Source: Anaerosalibacter sp. Marseille-P3206 (GTDB taxonomy: Bacteria > Bacillota > Clostridia > Tissierellales > Sporanaerobacteraceae). Taken from it: a stretch of DNA of 64,000 bases. The position numbers were made by a program, and so were the translations under genes. Each line of letters starts with the position of its first letter. Within the stretch, counting starts at the first letter, position 1. Below, piece by piece: positions 45,650-53,971 of this stretch. The notes below the pieces were generated by a model. That model saw nothing but the letters and a program-made list of their open reading frames with translations. It was not told where the DNA came from and ran no database searches. The DNA is taken from contig NZ_FUHM01000002.1 in NCBI RefSeq assembly GCF_900155565.1, forward strand, positions 1,178,001 to 1,242,000. Direction: 5' to 3'.

Positions 45650-46552
45650 TCATGATCTTTCAATAAATACTAGTATCAAACTAAATTCAGTTCCATTTAT
45701 TTCACATTTGATATTTCCCTTAATTTGTCTAACTAATTCATCTACAACAGCAAGCCCTATGCCACTAGAACTTTTACTCCTTGCTGAATCGCTTTTATAA
45801 AACAAGTCAAAAATCCTATTTGGATCAACCTTATCACTAATATCAAATTCATTTTTAAATTCCAATGTAATTTCATTATTTACTTTTGACATTGCTATTG
45901 CCGCACTATCTCTAGCATGTTCTAAGATATTTTTAATGCTGTTTTGTATAATTCTAATCAAAGCTGTTTCATTAGAAATAATATAATAATCTTCATCTTC
46001 ATTAAATTCAATTGATAAATCAATGTTTTCTCTTTCAAATTCTTCATAGTATTGAAAAATTGTATTAACTAAAATTTTCTTTAAATCACATGTTTCTAGT
46101 TCCAAATGAAATGTTTGATTTTGAAGTTTTGAATATATAAACAAATTCTCAATCATGTAATTTAAGACATTTACCCTATCTTGTAATATATCTGTATAAT
46201 AATCCTTTTTATTCAAATCATCACTTACTTTTAGCAATTGAATATAGCCATCTAACGAAGTTAATGGTGTTCTTATATCATGAGATAAGCTTGTTAAAGT
46301 TTCTTTTAAATAAATATCTTTATTTACATATTCCTTCTTTAAATCCTTTGATTGATTAATCAATTCATTAATTTCTCTAGCTAATTTGTTTATTTCTTTA
46401 TCTTTCATATTACAAAAAATAATTTTATTTGTATCATGTGAAATAATAAATTTTAATTGCTCAGTAATAGAACGAACTTGTTTCCGATAATTATATAAAT
46501 ATAATATAGCAATAAATAAAATAATAATGATAATAATTAACGCAAACTTCAT
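45650..46552 (-). CDS. Sensor histidine kinase of the second BcrAB-like module
   Basis: Protein of 300 residues. A single N-terminal membrane helix (ALIIIIIILFIAILYLY), then HisKA with phospho-His in TSLSHDIRTPLTSLDGY, and HATPase with NSIKNILEHA in the N-box place and SGIGLAVVDEL. Same plan as the kinase at 8443. It comes last in the order regulator-ATPase-permease-kinase, the same order as the first module, which shows an ancient duplicated or twice-acquired cassette. Confidence 0.9.
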   Translation of the reverse strand: MKFALIIIIIILFIAILYLYNYRKQVRSITEQLKFIISHDTNKIIFCNMKDKEINKLAREINELINQSKDLKKEYVNKDIYLKETLTSLSHDIRTPLTSLDGYIQLLKVSDDLNKKDYYTDILQDRVNVLNYMIENLFIYSKLQNQTFHLELETCDLKKILVNTIFQYYEEFERENIDLSIEFNEDEDYYIISNETALIRIIQNSIKNILEHARDSAAIAMSKVNNEITLEFKNEFDISDKVDPNRIFDLFYKSDSARSKSSSGIGLAVVDELVRQIKGNIKCEINGTEFSLILVFIERS

Positions 46553-46565
46553 CCTAATACTCTCC

Positions 46566-47381
46566 TTATTGAATATCTCTGTTATTGATAATGTACATAC
46601 TAATTGCCATATATACTGTCATTGAAACAACTGCTATAAGTAATGGTCTACAATCTCCCAAACTTAATTGTCCAATATTTCCTGAATTTAAAAAGTACAT
46701 TATGCTTTTTTTATTTGATTTTATAAAAGCATCAATGATTTGTAGTATACCAGCAGAAACTAAGATACCTATCAATAAACTTGCAATTTCATTTTTTAGA
46801 AGTGTAATTAAAAATATCATAAATGATCCAAATGCCACATGTAATATCCATTGATAAAGAATATATTTTATCAATAATCCTAAATTCTCCACAAAAACAT
46901 ATCCAAGCAATATCTTACTACTTACAAATATTGTTACAATTGCTACTACCAACAAAATTAATGAATATATCCCTACGATAATCATTTTAGATAACAATAT
47001 AAATCCACGATTTGATACTTGTCCTGCAATATTTTTAATAAAACCAGAATTATTTTCTTTACTTACAAAACCCACAACAAACACGACCAAAAACATTAGT
47101 ACGATTTTGCTCTGAATATTTATTTTGATTAATCCATCAATGGGAACTTCATTATCTTCGCACCACTTTGGCGAAACACTTCCTATATATATTCCCCAAT
47201 TAACTTCCTCCGAAGATGATTTTAGATTTTCTAATGCAGATGGATTGTTCTTATAATATTTTATATCTGAATAAGACATATAAACGGAGGCAAACATCAT
47301 TAATATCAAAAACATCAAAATAATCCATGTGGTTTTATTTTTCCTCATACGATAAAAATCCATTCTAATTAGATTGTTCAT
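46566..47381 (-). CDS. ABC-2-type permease of the second BcrAB-like module
   Basis: Protein of 271 residues with six membrane helices and an extracytoplasmic loop after the first (about residues 40-85). The ATG at 47381 is preceded by GGGAGGG inside the end of the ATPase gene, so the genes overlap. Function as for the first module: export of, or protection from, membrane-active peptides; the substrate is unknown. Confidence 0.82.
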   Translation of the reverse strand: MNNLIRMDFYRMRKNKTTWIILMFLILMMFASVYMSYSDIKYYKNNPSALENLKSSSEEVNWGIYIGSVSPKWCEDNEVPIDGLIKINIQSKIVLMFLVVFVVGFVSKENNSGFIKNIAGQVSNRGFILLSKMIIVGIYSLILLVVAIVTIFVSSKILLGYVFVENLGLLIKYILYQWILHVAFGSFMIFLITLLKNEIASLLIGILVSAGILQIIDAFIKSNKKSIMYFLNSGNIGQLSLGDCRPLLIAVVSMTVYMAISMYIINNRDIQ

Positions 47382-48288
47382 CAATATTCCCTCCCGTTAA
47401 ATGAATAAAATAATCCTCTATGGAGATAGATTCTATGGAAATACTGTTAATGGAAATATCATTCTTATATAATTCCAAAGAGATTAATCCACTATCATTT
47501 AATCTTTCATAAATATTTATCGTATGATTATCTATTACCTTGTAATTGTTAAATCCTAATTTGTCTAGGACTACAATTGCTTTTTTAGGTTCTTCTATCT
47601 TTATTTCAATATGATTGCAACATATTTCCTTAAGCTCTTCCTTTGATATTTCTTTTAATAGCCTTCCATCATTGATTATTCCAAACCTATCAACGATCTT
47701 TAACAATTCATCTAAAATGTGACTTGAAATTATCATTGTTATCCCATACTCTTTATTGAGTTTCAATACAATATCTCTAACATCTTTTATTCCTTGTGGA
47801 TCTAGTCCATTTATAGGTTCATCTAATAATAATAAATCTGGTTCTCCTACTAATGCCATGGCAATTCCTAATCTCTGTTTCATTCCTAAAGAATATTGTT
47901 TTACCTTTTTATTTGACTCCGCTTCTAGCCCAACAATTTGTAAGATAGAACCAATATATTTAGAATCATTTATCCCTAAGCATAAGCACTTTAACTTTAA
48001 GTTGTCATATGCCGTTAAATTTGAATATAGTCCAGGAGCCTCTATCAATGTACCTATTCTTGATAAAACCTTTTTCCTGCTAGCCCCACTATAGTCAAAT
48101 AAAGCAATTTCTCCATTGCTAGGTTTTACTAATCCCGCTACAATCTTTAAAAGAGTTGTTTTCCCTGCTCCATTTTTCCCAATTAGCCCATAAATTTCGC
48201 CTTTTTTTAAATTTAAACTTATATTATTAATGGCAAATTGATTGCTATATTTTTTTGATAAGTTTTGAACTGAAAGTAAATAATCCAT
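47365..48288 (-). CDS. ABC transporter ATPase of the second BcrAB-like module
   Basis: Protein of 307 residues: Walker A GKNGAGKTTL, IEAPGLYSNLTAYDNLKLKC (the BcrA-group block), signature YSLGMKQRLGIAM, Walker B LLLLDEPINGLDP. Its C-terminal 80 residues match the extension of BcrA-like proteins. Clearly the counterpart of the ATPase at 10101. AGGAGG precedes the ATG, and the 89-bp upstream gap carries repeats that probably bind the response regulator. Confidence 0.9.
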   Translation of the reverse strand: MDYLLSVQNLSKKYSNQFAINNISLNLKKGEIYGLIGKNGAGKTTLLKIVAGLVKPSNGEIALFDYSGASRKKVLSRIGTLIEAPGLYSNLTAYDNLKLKCLCLGINDSKYIGSILQIVGLEAESNKKVKQYSLGMKQRLGIAMALVGEPDLLLLDEPINGLDPQGIKDVRDIVLKLNKEYGITMIISSHILDELLKIVDRFGIINDGRLLKEISKEELKEICCNHIEIKIEEPKKAIVVLDKLGFNNYKVIDNHTINIYERLNDSGLISLELYKNDISINSISIESISIEDYFIHLTGGNIDEQSN

Positions 48289-48358
48289 TTTTTTAACCTC
48301 CTTCTCCTATAATCACTTACATTATAAAAGAAAAAGTTTAATAATTCGAAAATAAAGA

Positions 48359-48375
48359 TTAAAGAATTGTTAAAG
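48359..48375 (-). promoter_or_regulatory. Two half-sites spaced 11 bp, candidate response-regulator site
   Basis: TTAAAG occurs at 48359-48364 and 48370-48375 on the plus strand, 11 bp apart, just after the end of the regulator gene. A minus-strand TATAAT lies about 30 bp further toward the ATPase gene. The layout matches the repeats at 11074. Confidence 0.45.
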
Positions 48376-48377
48376 AT

Positions 48378-49064
48378 TTATTTGCTTAACCGAAATCCTA
48401 TTCCCCAAACTGTTTCTATATATTCTTCATCTGAATACTCTTTGAATTTTTTTCTTATATTACTAATATGTACATTTACTGTTTTATCTTCTCCTTCAAA
48501 GTATTCGTCCCAAGCAAAATCATAGATATCTTGCTTTGAAAACACCCTATTGGGAAAGTTTAATAATAATTCTAAAATTTTAAATTCTTGCGGAGTTAAA
48601 TCTACCTCATGATTCTCAATCATTACCTTATGTAAAGATTTATCTAGTGTCAGATTTTTATATTTCATCAATTTATTATACACTTTCTTGTTTTTATTTC
48701 TTAATTGCACAAACATTCTAGCCTTTAACTCTTCTATTTTAAAGGGCTTTGTAAGATAATCGTCTGCTCCTAACATTAATACATCAACTTTGCTTTCCAA
48801 TTCATCCTTCGCAGAAATAACAATGATAGAGGAGTCCGTCAAATTCTTTATTTCTGATATTAATTGTTCTCCTGAAATTCCTGGAAGCATTAAATCAAGC
48901 AAAATAATATCAAAATCATATTTTCCTAAATAAATCAAAGCTTCTGTCCCAGAAAAAGCCTGTTTACAATTATAATTATTAAGTAAAAGACTTTCAAAAA
49001 TATAATTGTTGATATTTGTATCATCTTCAACAATAAGTATTCTTGAATCATTCTCATTAACCAT
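48378..49064 (-). CDS. OmpR-family response regulator of the second BcrAB-like module
   Basis: Protein of 228 residues. Receiver domain with VEDDT, Asp in IILLDLMLPG, Lys in YLTKPFK; winged helix with KTVNVHISNIRKKF and IETVWGIGFRL. It should act with the kinase at 45650 on the ATPase-permease pair between them. AAGGTGG precedes the ATG. It is the first gene of the set, and a REP-like unit lies upstream. Confidence 0.92.
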   Translation of the reverse strand: MVNENDSRILIVEDDTNINNYIFESLLLNNYNCKQAFSGTEALIYLGKYDFDIILLDLMLPGISGEQLISEIKNLTDSSIIVISAKDELESKVDVLMLGADDYLTKPFKIEELKARMFVQLRNKNKKVYNKLMKYKNLTLDKSLHKVMIENHEVDLTPQEFKILELLLNFPNRVFSKQDIYDFAWDEYFEGEDKTVNVHISNIRKKFKEYSDEEYIETVWGIGFRLSK

Positions 49065-49130
49065 GCTATTTCCACCTTCCTACCTATTCCACCTTACCAA
49101 CTTTTTAGTACATTATATCATAACAAAAAT

Positions 49131-49161
49131 GCGACAAAAAGAGAACCGTCCCTTCTGTCGC
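49131..49161. repeat. REP-like palindrome
   Basis: GCGACA and TGTCGC frame AAAAGAGAACCGTCCCTTC. The preceding ATTATATCATAACAAAAAT matches the flank of the unit at 43750. Confidence 0.75.
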
Positions 49162-49189
49162 AAGACACTCTCTGCCGTTTGTTAGGTGA

Positions 49190-50089
49190 CTATTTAATTC
49201 TCTCATATAGTTTAATGGTATCATCTATCTGTGCCATATCCGGGTTGCTGATATCCTTTAGAGGTGCACCCATAACTATGCAAATATATTCACGATCTTC
49301 CTTTATTCCAAGTGTTGCCCAACATTCACCAGCTTCATATGTTGTCCCAGATTTACCGCCTATAATCTCAAAACTCCCTTGAGGTACACCATCAAGTTTG
49401 GAGAGAACTGTTGATTTTAAGACAATACCATCAGGATGATCCACGGTAGGCGTTGTCTTGAAAGTCATCTTCGTGAAAATAGCTCTAAAGTCACCATTAT
49501 CTAAAGCATAATCCAAAAGTTTAGCCATATCATAAGCTGAAGTATATTGATCCTTATCGTGAAGACCTTCCGGACTGGTAAAATGAGTATCTTCAAGTCC
49601 AAGTTCAGATGCTTTTTCATTCATAAGGCGCACAAAATCCTCTACACTCCCTGCAACATTTATAGCAAGAGAGTTGGCAGCCTCACCACCAGAGCTTAAA
49701 ATTGTACCATAAAGAAGATCTCTATATGTTACTGCTTCCCTACCATAAAACCCTGCCATAGAAGAATTATTTGCAACCATTTCCCTATATGTATCTACGT
49801 CTATAGGGGCAACTGCCGATAGATCATCAATATGTTCAAGTGCTACAATAGTTGTCATAATCTTTGTTAAAGATGCAGGATATGCTTTAGTCTTAGAGTT
49901 TTTTTCATACTGAGAAGTTTTATCTTCTCGATCTAAAACATAAATATATCTACTAGCATAATCATCTGACTTAAAGACATTTAATAATTTTCCTAAATTA
50001 AAACTAGCATAACTAGATTTGTTTTTTAATGTGACAATTAAGAATAAAGCTATTACTATAAACATTAAACGCTTAAAAAATTTTTTCAT
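49190..50089 (-). CDS. D-alanyl-D-alanine carboxypeptidase (serine, S11/PBP5 family)
   Basis: Protein of 299 residues. Signal peptide or anchor (LMFIVIALFLIVTL), then a penicillin-binding-protein fold: SxxK as SLTKIM, the SxN-type motif in SSGGEAANS, and KTG-type KSGTT. It trims the last D-Ala of peptidoglycan stem peptides outside the membrane. It is shorter than PBP5 and lacks the C-terminal beta domain. The ATG at 50089 is preceded by GGGAGGT. It follows a VanRS-like pair, which suggests glycopeptide- or wall-stress-controlled expression. Confidence 0.9.
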   Translation of the reverse strand: MKKFFKRLMFIVIALFLIVTLKNKSSYASFNLGKLLNVFKSDDYASRYIYVLDREDKTSQYEKNSKTKAYPASLTKIMTTIVALEHIDDLSAVAPIDVDTYREMVANNSSMAGFYGREAVTYRDLLYGTILSSGGEAANSLAINVAGSVEDFVRLMNEKASELGLEDTHFTSPEGLHDKDQYTSAYDMAKLLDYALDNGDFRAIFTKMTFKTTPTVDHPDGIVLKSTVLSKLDGVPQGSFEIIGGKSGTTYEAGECWATLGIKEDREYICIVMGAPLKDISNPDMAQIDDTIKLYERIK

Positions 50090-50130
50090 TGTATGTACCT
50101 CCCATGTGTCATAAATAATTGTAATAAATA

Positions 50131-50180
50131 AAATACACCTTAGTTTCTGATACAATATTATCAAAAATCAAGGTGTATTT
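50131..50180 (-). terminator. Hairpin after the VanRS-like pair
   Basis: AAATACACCTT at 50131-50141 pairs exactly with AAGGTGTATTT at 50170-50180. On the minus strand the stem is followed by a T-rich stretch. It separates the kinase gene from the carboxypeptidase gene, so read-through or a second promoter is needed for the latter. Confidence 0.65.
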
Positions 50181-50222
50181 CTTTCGTTTTACATTATTAA
50201 ATACTTACGATTTTCTTACAAT

Positions 50223-51302
50223 TTAAATTGGAAGTTTTACACTCATTTCTATAATATCATCTTGACTCTTAGCATCGATGGTGCCACCATGAGCCGTTAC
50301 GATTGATTTTGCAATAGCAAGTCCAAGTCCAGCATTGCCAGTCTCAGAACTTCTAGAAGGATCAAGTCTAAAAAACTCATCAAAAATATGATCAAGTTTT
50401 TCACTTGGGATTGTTGGTCCATTATTTTTAATAATTATATTTACAAAATCTTCACTTTTATTTACACAAATATCAATTATACTATCTTTAAAAGAATAAT
50501 TGATAGCATTTCTAATAATGTTGTCAACAACCCTTTCAATCTTATTTGTATCTATATTTATCTTAATTCCAGATTCAATATTACTATTCATTGTAAGATT
50601 TTTTTCTATTAGTAATGGTTTGAACTCATAGATAATTTGATCCATCATAAAGCTAAAATCAACCATAGATTTTTCAAGCACAACATCCTTCAAATTATAA
50701 CGTGTGATATCAAAAAATTCATTTATTAAATCTTCAAGTCTTAATGCTTTATCATAGCTAATCTGAAGATACTTTTTACGAAATCTTTCACTAAGATCAT
50801 TTTCATCTTTCAGAATAGTTAGATAACCAATGATCGAAGTCAACGGTGTTTTCAAATCATGAGCAAGATATATAATCAGATCATTCTTTCTTTTTTCAGA
50901 ATCTCTAGCTATTTTTTCGTTTTCCCTCAATTTAAACTTAATTTTATTCATTTTGTCATTTACTTCTTTTAAATCTCCTGAAAGAGTGATCAACTCATCA
51001 TCTTTTCTATATATCTCTTCCATTGCATTGATAATCTCATCCATATATTTTAATATTTTCTTAAAAAGCCTTAAAATGATAACAGCATAACCAAAAGATA
51101 AAACTAATAAAACCAAAAAAGCTCTATTATGATTAGCCCAATGATAGAACGGATACATAAATTCATATCCGAAATAGGTTCTACTGCCTAATTTTATCTT
51201 AAATAAATAAAATAAAAGTAATATGATGACTGTATATAGAGTAGACCAAATAGCAAAACTAATTAAAAACTTTTTCTTAAAACACTTATAATAATTATTC
51301 AA
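50223..51302 (-). CDS. VanS-like sensor histidine kinase
   Basis: Protein of 359 residues. Two membrane helices (about 15-33 and 60-80) with a short outside loop, a coiled-coil HAMP-like stretch, HisKA with phospho-His in IYLAHDLKTPLTSIIGYL (typical of the VanS/YclK group), and HATPase with NIIRNAINYSF and AGLGLAIAKSIV. The gene overlaps the end of its regulator by 8 bp. The likely target is the neighbouring carboxypeptidase gene; no van ligase genes are present. Confidence 0.88.
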   Translation of the reverse strand: MNNYYKCFKKKFLISFAIWSTLYTVIILLLFYLFKIKLGSRTYFGYEFMYPFYHWANHNRAFLVLLVLSFGYAVIILRLFKKILKYMDEIINAMEEIYRKDDELITLSGDLKEVNDKMNKIKFKLRENEKIARDSEKRKNDLIIYLAHDLKTPLTSIIGYLTILKDENDLSERFRKKYLQISYDKALRLEDLINEFFDITRYNLKDVVLEKSMVDFSFMMDQIIYEFKPLLIEKNLTMNSNIESGIKINIDTNKIERVVDNIIRNAINYSFKDSIIDICVNKSEDFVNIIIKNNGPTIPSEKLDHIFDEFFRLDPSRSSETGNAGLGLAIAKSIVTAHGGTIDAKSQDDIIEMSVKLPI

Positions 51303-51975
51303 TGATATAGCCTACCCCCCAAACAGTCTTAATATATTTTGGTTTTCTAGCGTTTTCGCCCATCTTTTCTCTCAGCCTTGCAATATGTGCCATAACAGTA
51401 TTATTATTATTTATATATTTATCTCCCCAAACATTAGTAAAAAGCTCTTCTGCAGAAATAACCTTACCCTTATTTTTAGCAAGATACAATAAAATATCAT
51501 ATTCCAAAGGTGTAAGATCTATAACTTTTTCATTAATATACACTTTGTGTGAGTCCATATTGATATGTAAACCATTAATGTCAATAAAATCTGATTCAAT
51601 CTCTTTATTGTACAATTTAGTCCTTCTAATCTGAGTCTTTACTCTGGCAATAAGCTCAATAGGATTAAAAGGCTTAGTGATATAATCATCAGCACCTATA
51701 GTTAGACCCATTACCTTATCAATATCTTCAACTTTAGCAGTAAGCATAATCACAGGATAAAAATAACTTTCTCTAATCTTTTTTAAAATAGTAAAACCAT
51801 CTATATCCGGAAGCATAATATCCAAAATAGCTAAATCAATATTATAACTATCAATAAAACGAAGAGCATCCTTACCTGTATTAGCTTTTATCACTTCATA
51901 TCCCTGATTTTTAAGATAAAACTCCAATAAATCAGCTATTTCTTTTTCATCATCAACCACAAGAATTTTAATCAT
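51295..51975 (-). CDS. VanR-like OmpR-family response regulator
   Basis: Protein of 226 residues. Receiver with VDDEKE, Asp in LAILDIMLPDIDGF, Lys in YITKPFN; winged helix with LTPLEYDILLYLAKNKG and IKTVWGVGYIIE. Start taken at the ATG at 51975 behind GGGAGGT; the frame opens four codons earlier. Paired with the VanS-like kinase downstream. Confidence 0.9.
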   Translation of the reverse strand: MIKILVVDDEKEIADLLEFYLKNQGYEVIKANTGKDALRFIDSYNIDLAILDIMLPDIDGFTILKKIRESYFYPVIMLTAKVEDIDKVMGLTIGADDYITKPFNPIELIARVKTQIRRTKLYNKEIESDFIDINGLHINMDSHKVYINEKVIDLTPLEYDILLYLAKNKGKVISAEELFTNVWGDKYINNNNTVMAHIARLREKMGENARKPKYIKTVWGVGYIIE

Positions 51976-52078
51976 AATACCTCCCATATGAAATTTCTAC
52001 CATACTGACTTTTAGTAAATTATATCATAATAAAAAACATCAAACAACAGAGGCAATTCCTACAGTTTGTTAAAAAAT

Positions 52079-52105
52079 GCGACAGCGAGAACCGCTCGCT
52101 GTCGC
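52079..52105. repeat. REP-like palindrome
   Basis: GCGACAGCGAG and CTCGCTGTCGC form a perfect 11-bp stem around AACCG, just after the end of the ABC exporter gene, where it may also end transcription. Confidence 0.8.
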
Positions 52106-52111
52106 ATGCCC

Positions 52112-53971
52112 TTATGCACTTTCTACATCTTCAAATTGGCTATTGTAAAGGGAATAATAGAATCCGCCTTTTGCTAGAAGTTCTTCATGATTACCTTGTT
52201 CTACTATATCTCCATCCTTCATAACTAATATCAAATCTGCATCTCTTATAGTTGAAAGTCTGTGGGCAATGATGAAGGCTGTCTTTCCCTCCATAAGATT
52301 TGCCATCGCCTTCTGTATTAGTATTTCAGTTCTAGTATCTACAGAAGATGTAGCCTCATCTAATATAAGCACCTTTGGATCAGATAGAATTGCCCTTGCT
52401 ATAGTAAGAAGCTGTTTCTGTCCTTGGGATATATTGCTTGCCTCCTCATTTATAACCATATTATAGCCATCTGGCAAAGTCTTTATGAACCTATGAGCAT
52501 GAGCTAATTTTGCTGCTCTTATTACTTCTTCATCTGTGGCATCTAGCCTTCCATATCTTATGTTTTCCATTATAGTACCACTGAAAAGCCATGTATCCTG
52601 CAAAACCATACCAAAATTGCTTCTCAAATCACCTCTAGAAAAATCCACTATATCATGACCATCTAGAAGTATTCTACCACCATTTAAATCATAAAATCTC
52701 ATGAGAAGTTTAACTATGGTAGTCTTTCCTGCTCCAGTAGGTCCAACTATGGCAACTTTTTGTCCCGCACTAATTTCTTGAGAAAAATCCTTTATTATAA
52801 TTTTATCTTCATTGTAGCCAAATTTAACATTTTTAAAACTTACTCTTCCCTCTACTTTTTCAAGTTTAACAGGTGTTTGAGATTCTTTTGTCTCCTCTTC
52901 TTCACCTAAAAATTCAAACACCCTTTCTGCTGCAGCCATAGTAGACTGCAATACATTACTTATTTGAGCTACTTGAGTTATTGGCTGAGTAAAACTTCTT
53001 ATATACTGAATAAAGGAAAGTATATCTCCTACTTCTATAGTCTTTTTAATAGCAAGCCATCCGCCTAATATTGAAACTGCAACATAACCTAAATTCCCAA
53101 CAAAATTCATAATAGGCATCATTAAACCTGATAAAAACTGAGCTTTCCAAGCAGAATCATAAAGTTCATTATTGATATCTTCAAATTCAGAAACAACTTG
53201 TTCCTTAGCATTGAAAGCTTTCATTATATTGTGTCCACCATATACTTCCTCTATATGTCCATTAACTTCCCCAAGGGATTTTTGCTGTGCCTTGAAATAT
53301 TTTTGACTTCTCTTAACTACTCCCATTACAACAATCATTGATATAGGTAATATCAATAGTGCAACAATAGTCATCTGCCAAGATATAGATAACATCATGA
53401 TGAGTACACCTACTAATGTAGTAGCTGATGTTATTATCTGACTTAAACTTTGATTTAATGATTGGCTTACTGTATCCACATCATTAGTAACTCTAGATAA
53501 TACCTCTCCATGGCTTACTTTATCAAAATATTTAAGGGGTAGTCTATTTACCTTTTTGGATATTTCTTTTCTCAGTTTATAAGATACCTTTTGTGAAACA
53601 CCAGTTACTATAAACCCTTGTATATAGGAAAATAACGCAGACAATATATATAATCCTATTAAAGTCATTACAATATTTTTTATATAGGAAAAATCTATTC
53701 CCTCACCACCAGATACCTTTGATATCAATCCTTCAAATATCTTGGTAGTTGCCTTCCCAAGTATTTTGGGCCCTACTATTGAGAAAACCGTACTTCCTAT
53801 GGCAAATATTATTACTATAATTAGTTTTACTTTATACGGTTTTAAATAGTCAAGAAGCTTAGAGAAGGTTCCTTTAAAATCCTTTGGTTTTTCAAATTTT
53901 CCAGCCATAGGTCCATGACCTTTTGGTCCTGGACCCATTGGTCTTCTATTTGTATTATTATCTTTACTCAT
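52112..53971 (-). CDS. ABC exporter half-transporter, second subunit of a heterodimer
   Basis: Protein of 619 residues. A Gly/Pro/Met-rich N-terminal tail (PMGPGPKGHGPMAG), six membrane helices (residues about 50-345), and an ATPase domain with GPTGAGKTTI, ISQGQKQLLTIARA (a variant of LSGGQ) and VLILDEATSSVD. The variant signature and intact Glu suggest an asymmetric pair with the upstream subunit, as in LmrCD or TM287/288. The ATG at 53971 overlaps the previous gene end; GAGGAGG precedes it. Likely multidrug or lipid export. Confidence 0.9.
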   Translation of the reverse strand: MSKDNNTNRRPMGPGPKGHGPMAGKFEKPKDFKGTFSKLLDYLKPYKVKLIIVIIFAIGSTVFSIVGPKILGKATTKIFEGLISKVSGGEGIDFSYIKNIVMTLIGLYILSALFSYIQGFIVTGVSQKVSYKLRKEISKKVNRLPLKYFDKVSHGEVLSRVTNDVDTVSQSLNQSLSQIITSATTLVGVLIMMLSISWQMTIVALLILPISMIVVMGVVKRSQKYFKAQQKSLGEVNGHIEEVYGGHNIMKAFNAKEQVVSEFEDINNELYDSAWKAQFLSGLMMPIMNFVGNLGYVAVSILGGWLAIKKTIEVGDILSFIQYIRSFTQPITQVAQISNVLQSTMAAAERVFEFLGEEEETKESQTPVKLEKVEGRVSFKNVKFGYNEDKIIIKDFSQEISAGQKVAIVGPTGAGKTTIVKLLMRFYDLNGGRILLDGHDIVDFSRGDLRSNFGMVLQDTWLFSGTIMENIRYGRLDATDEEVIRAAKLAHAHRFIKTLPDGYNMVINEEASNISQGQKQLLTIARAILSDPKVLILDEATSSVDTRTEILIQKAMANLMEGKTAFIIAHRLSTIRDADLILVMKDGDIVEQGNHEELLAKGGFYYSLYNSQFEDVESA

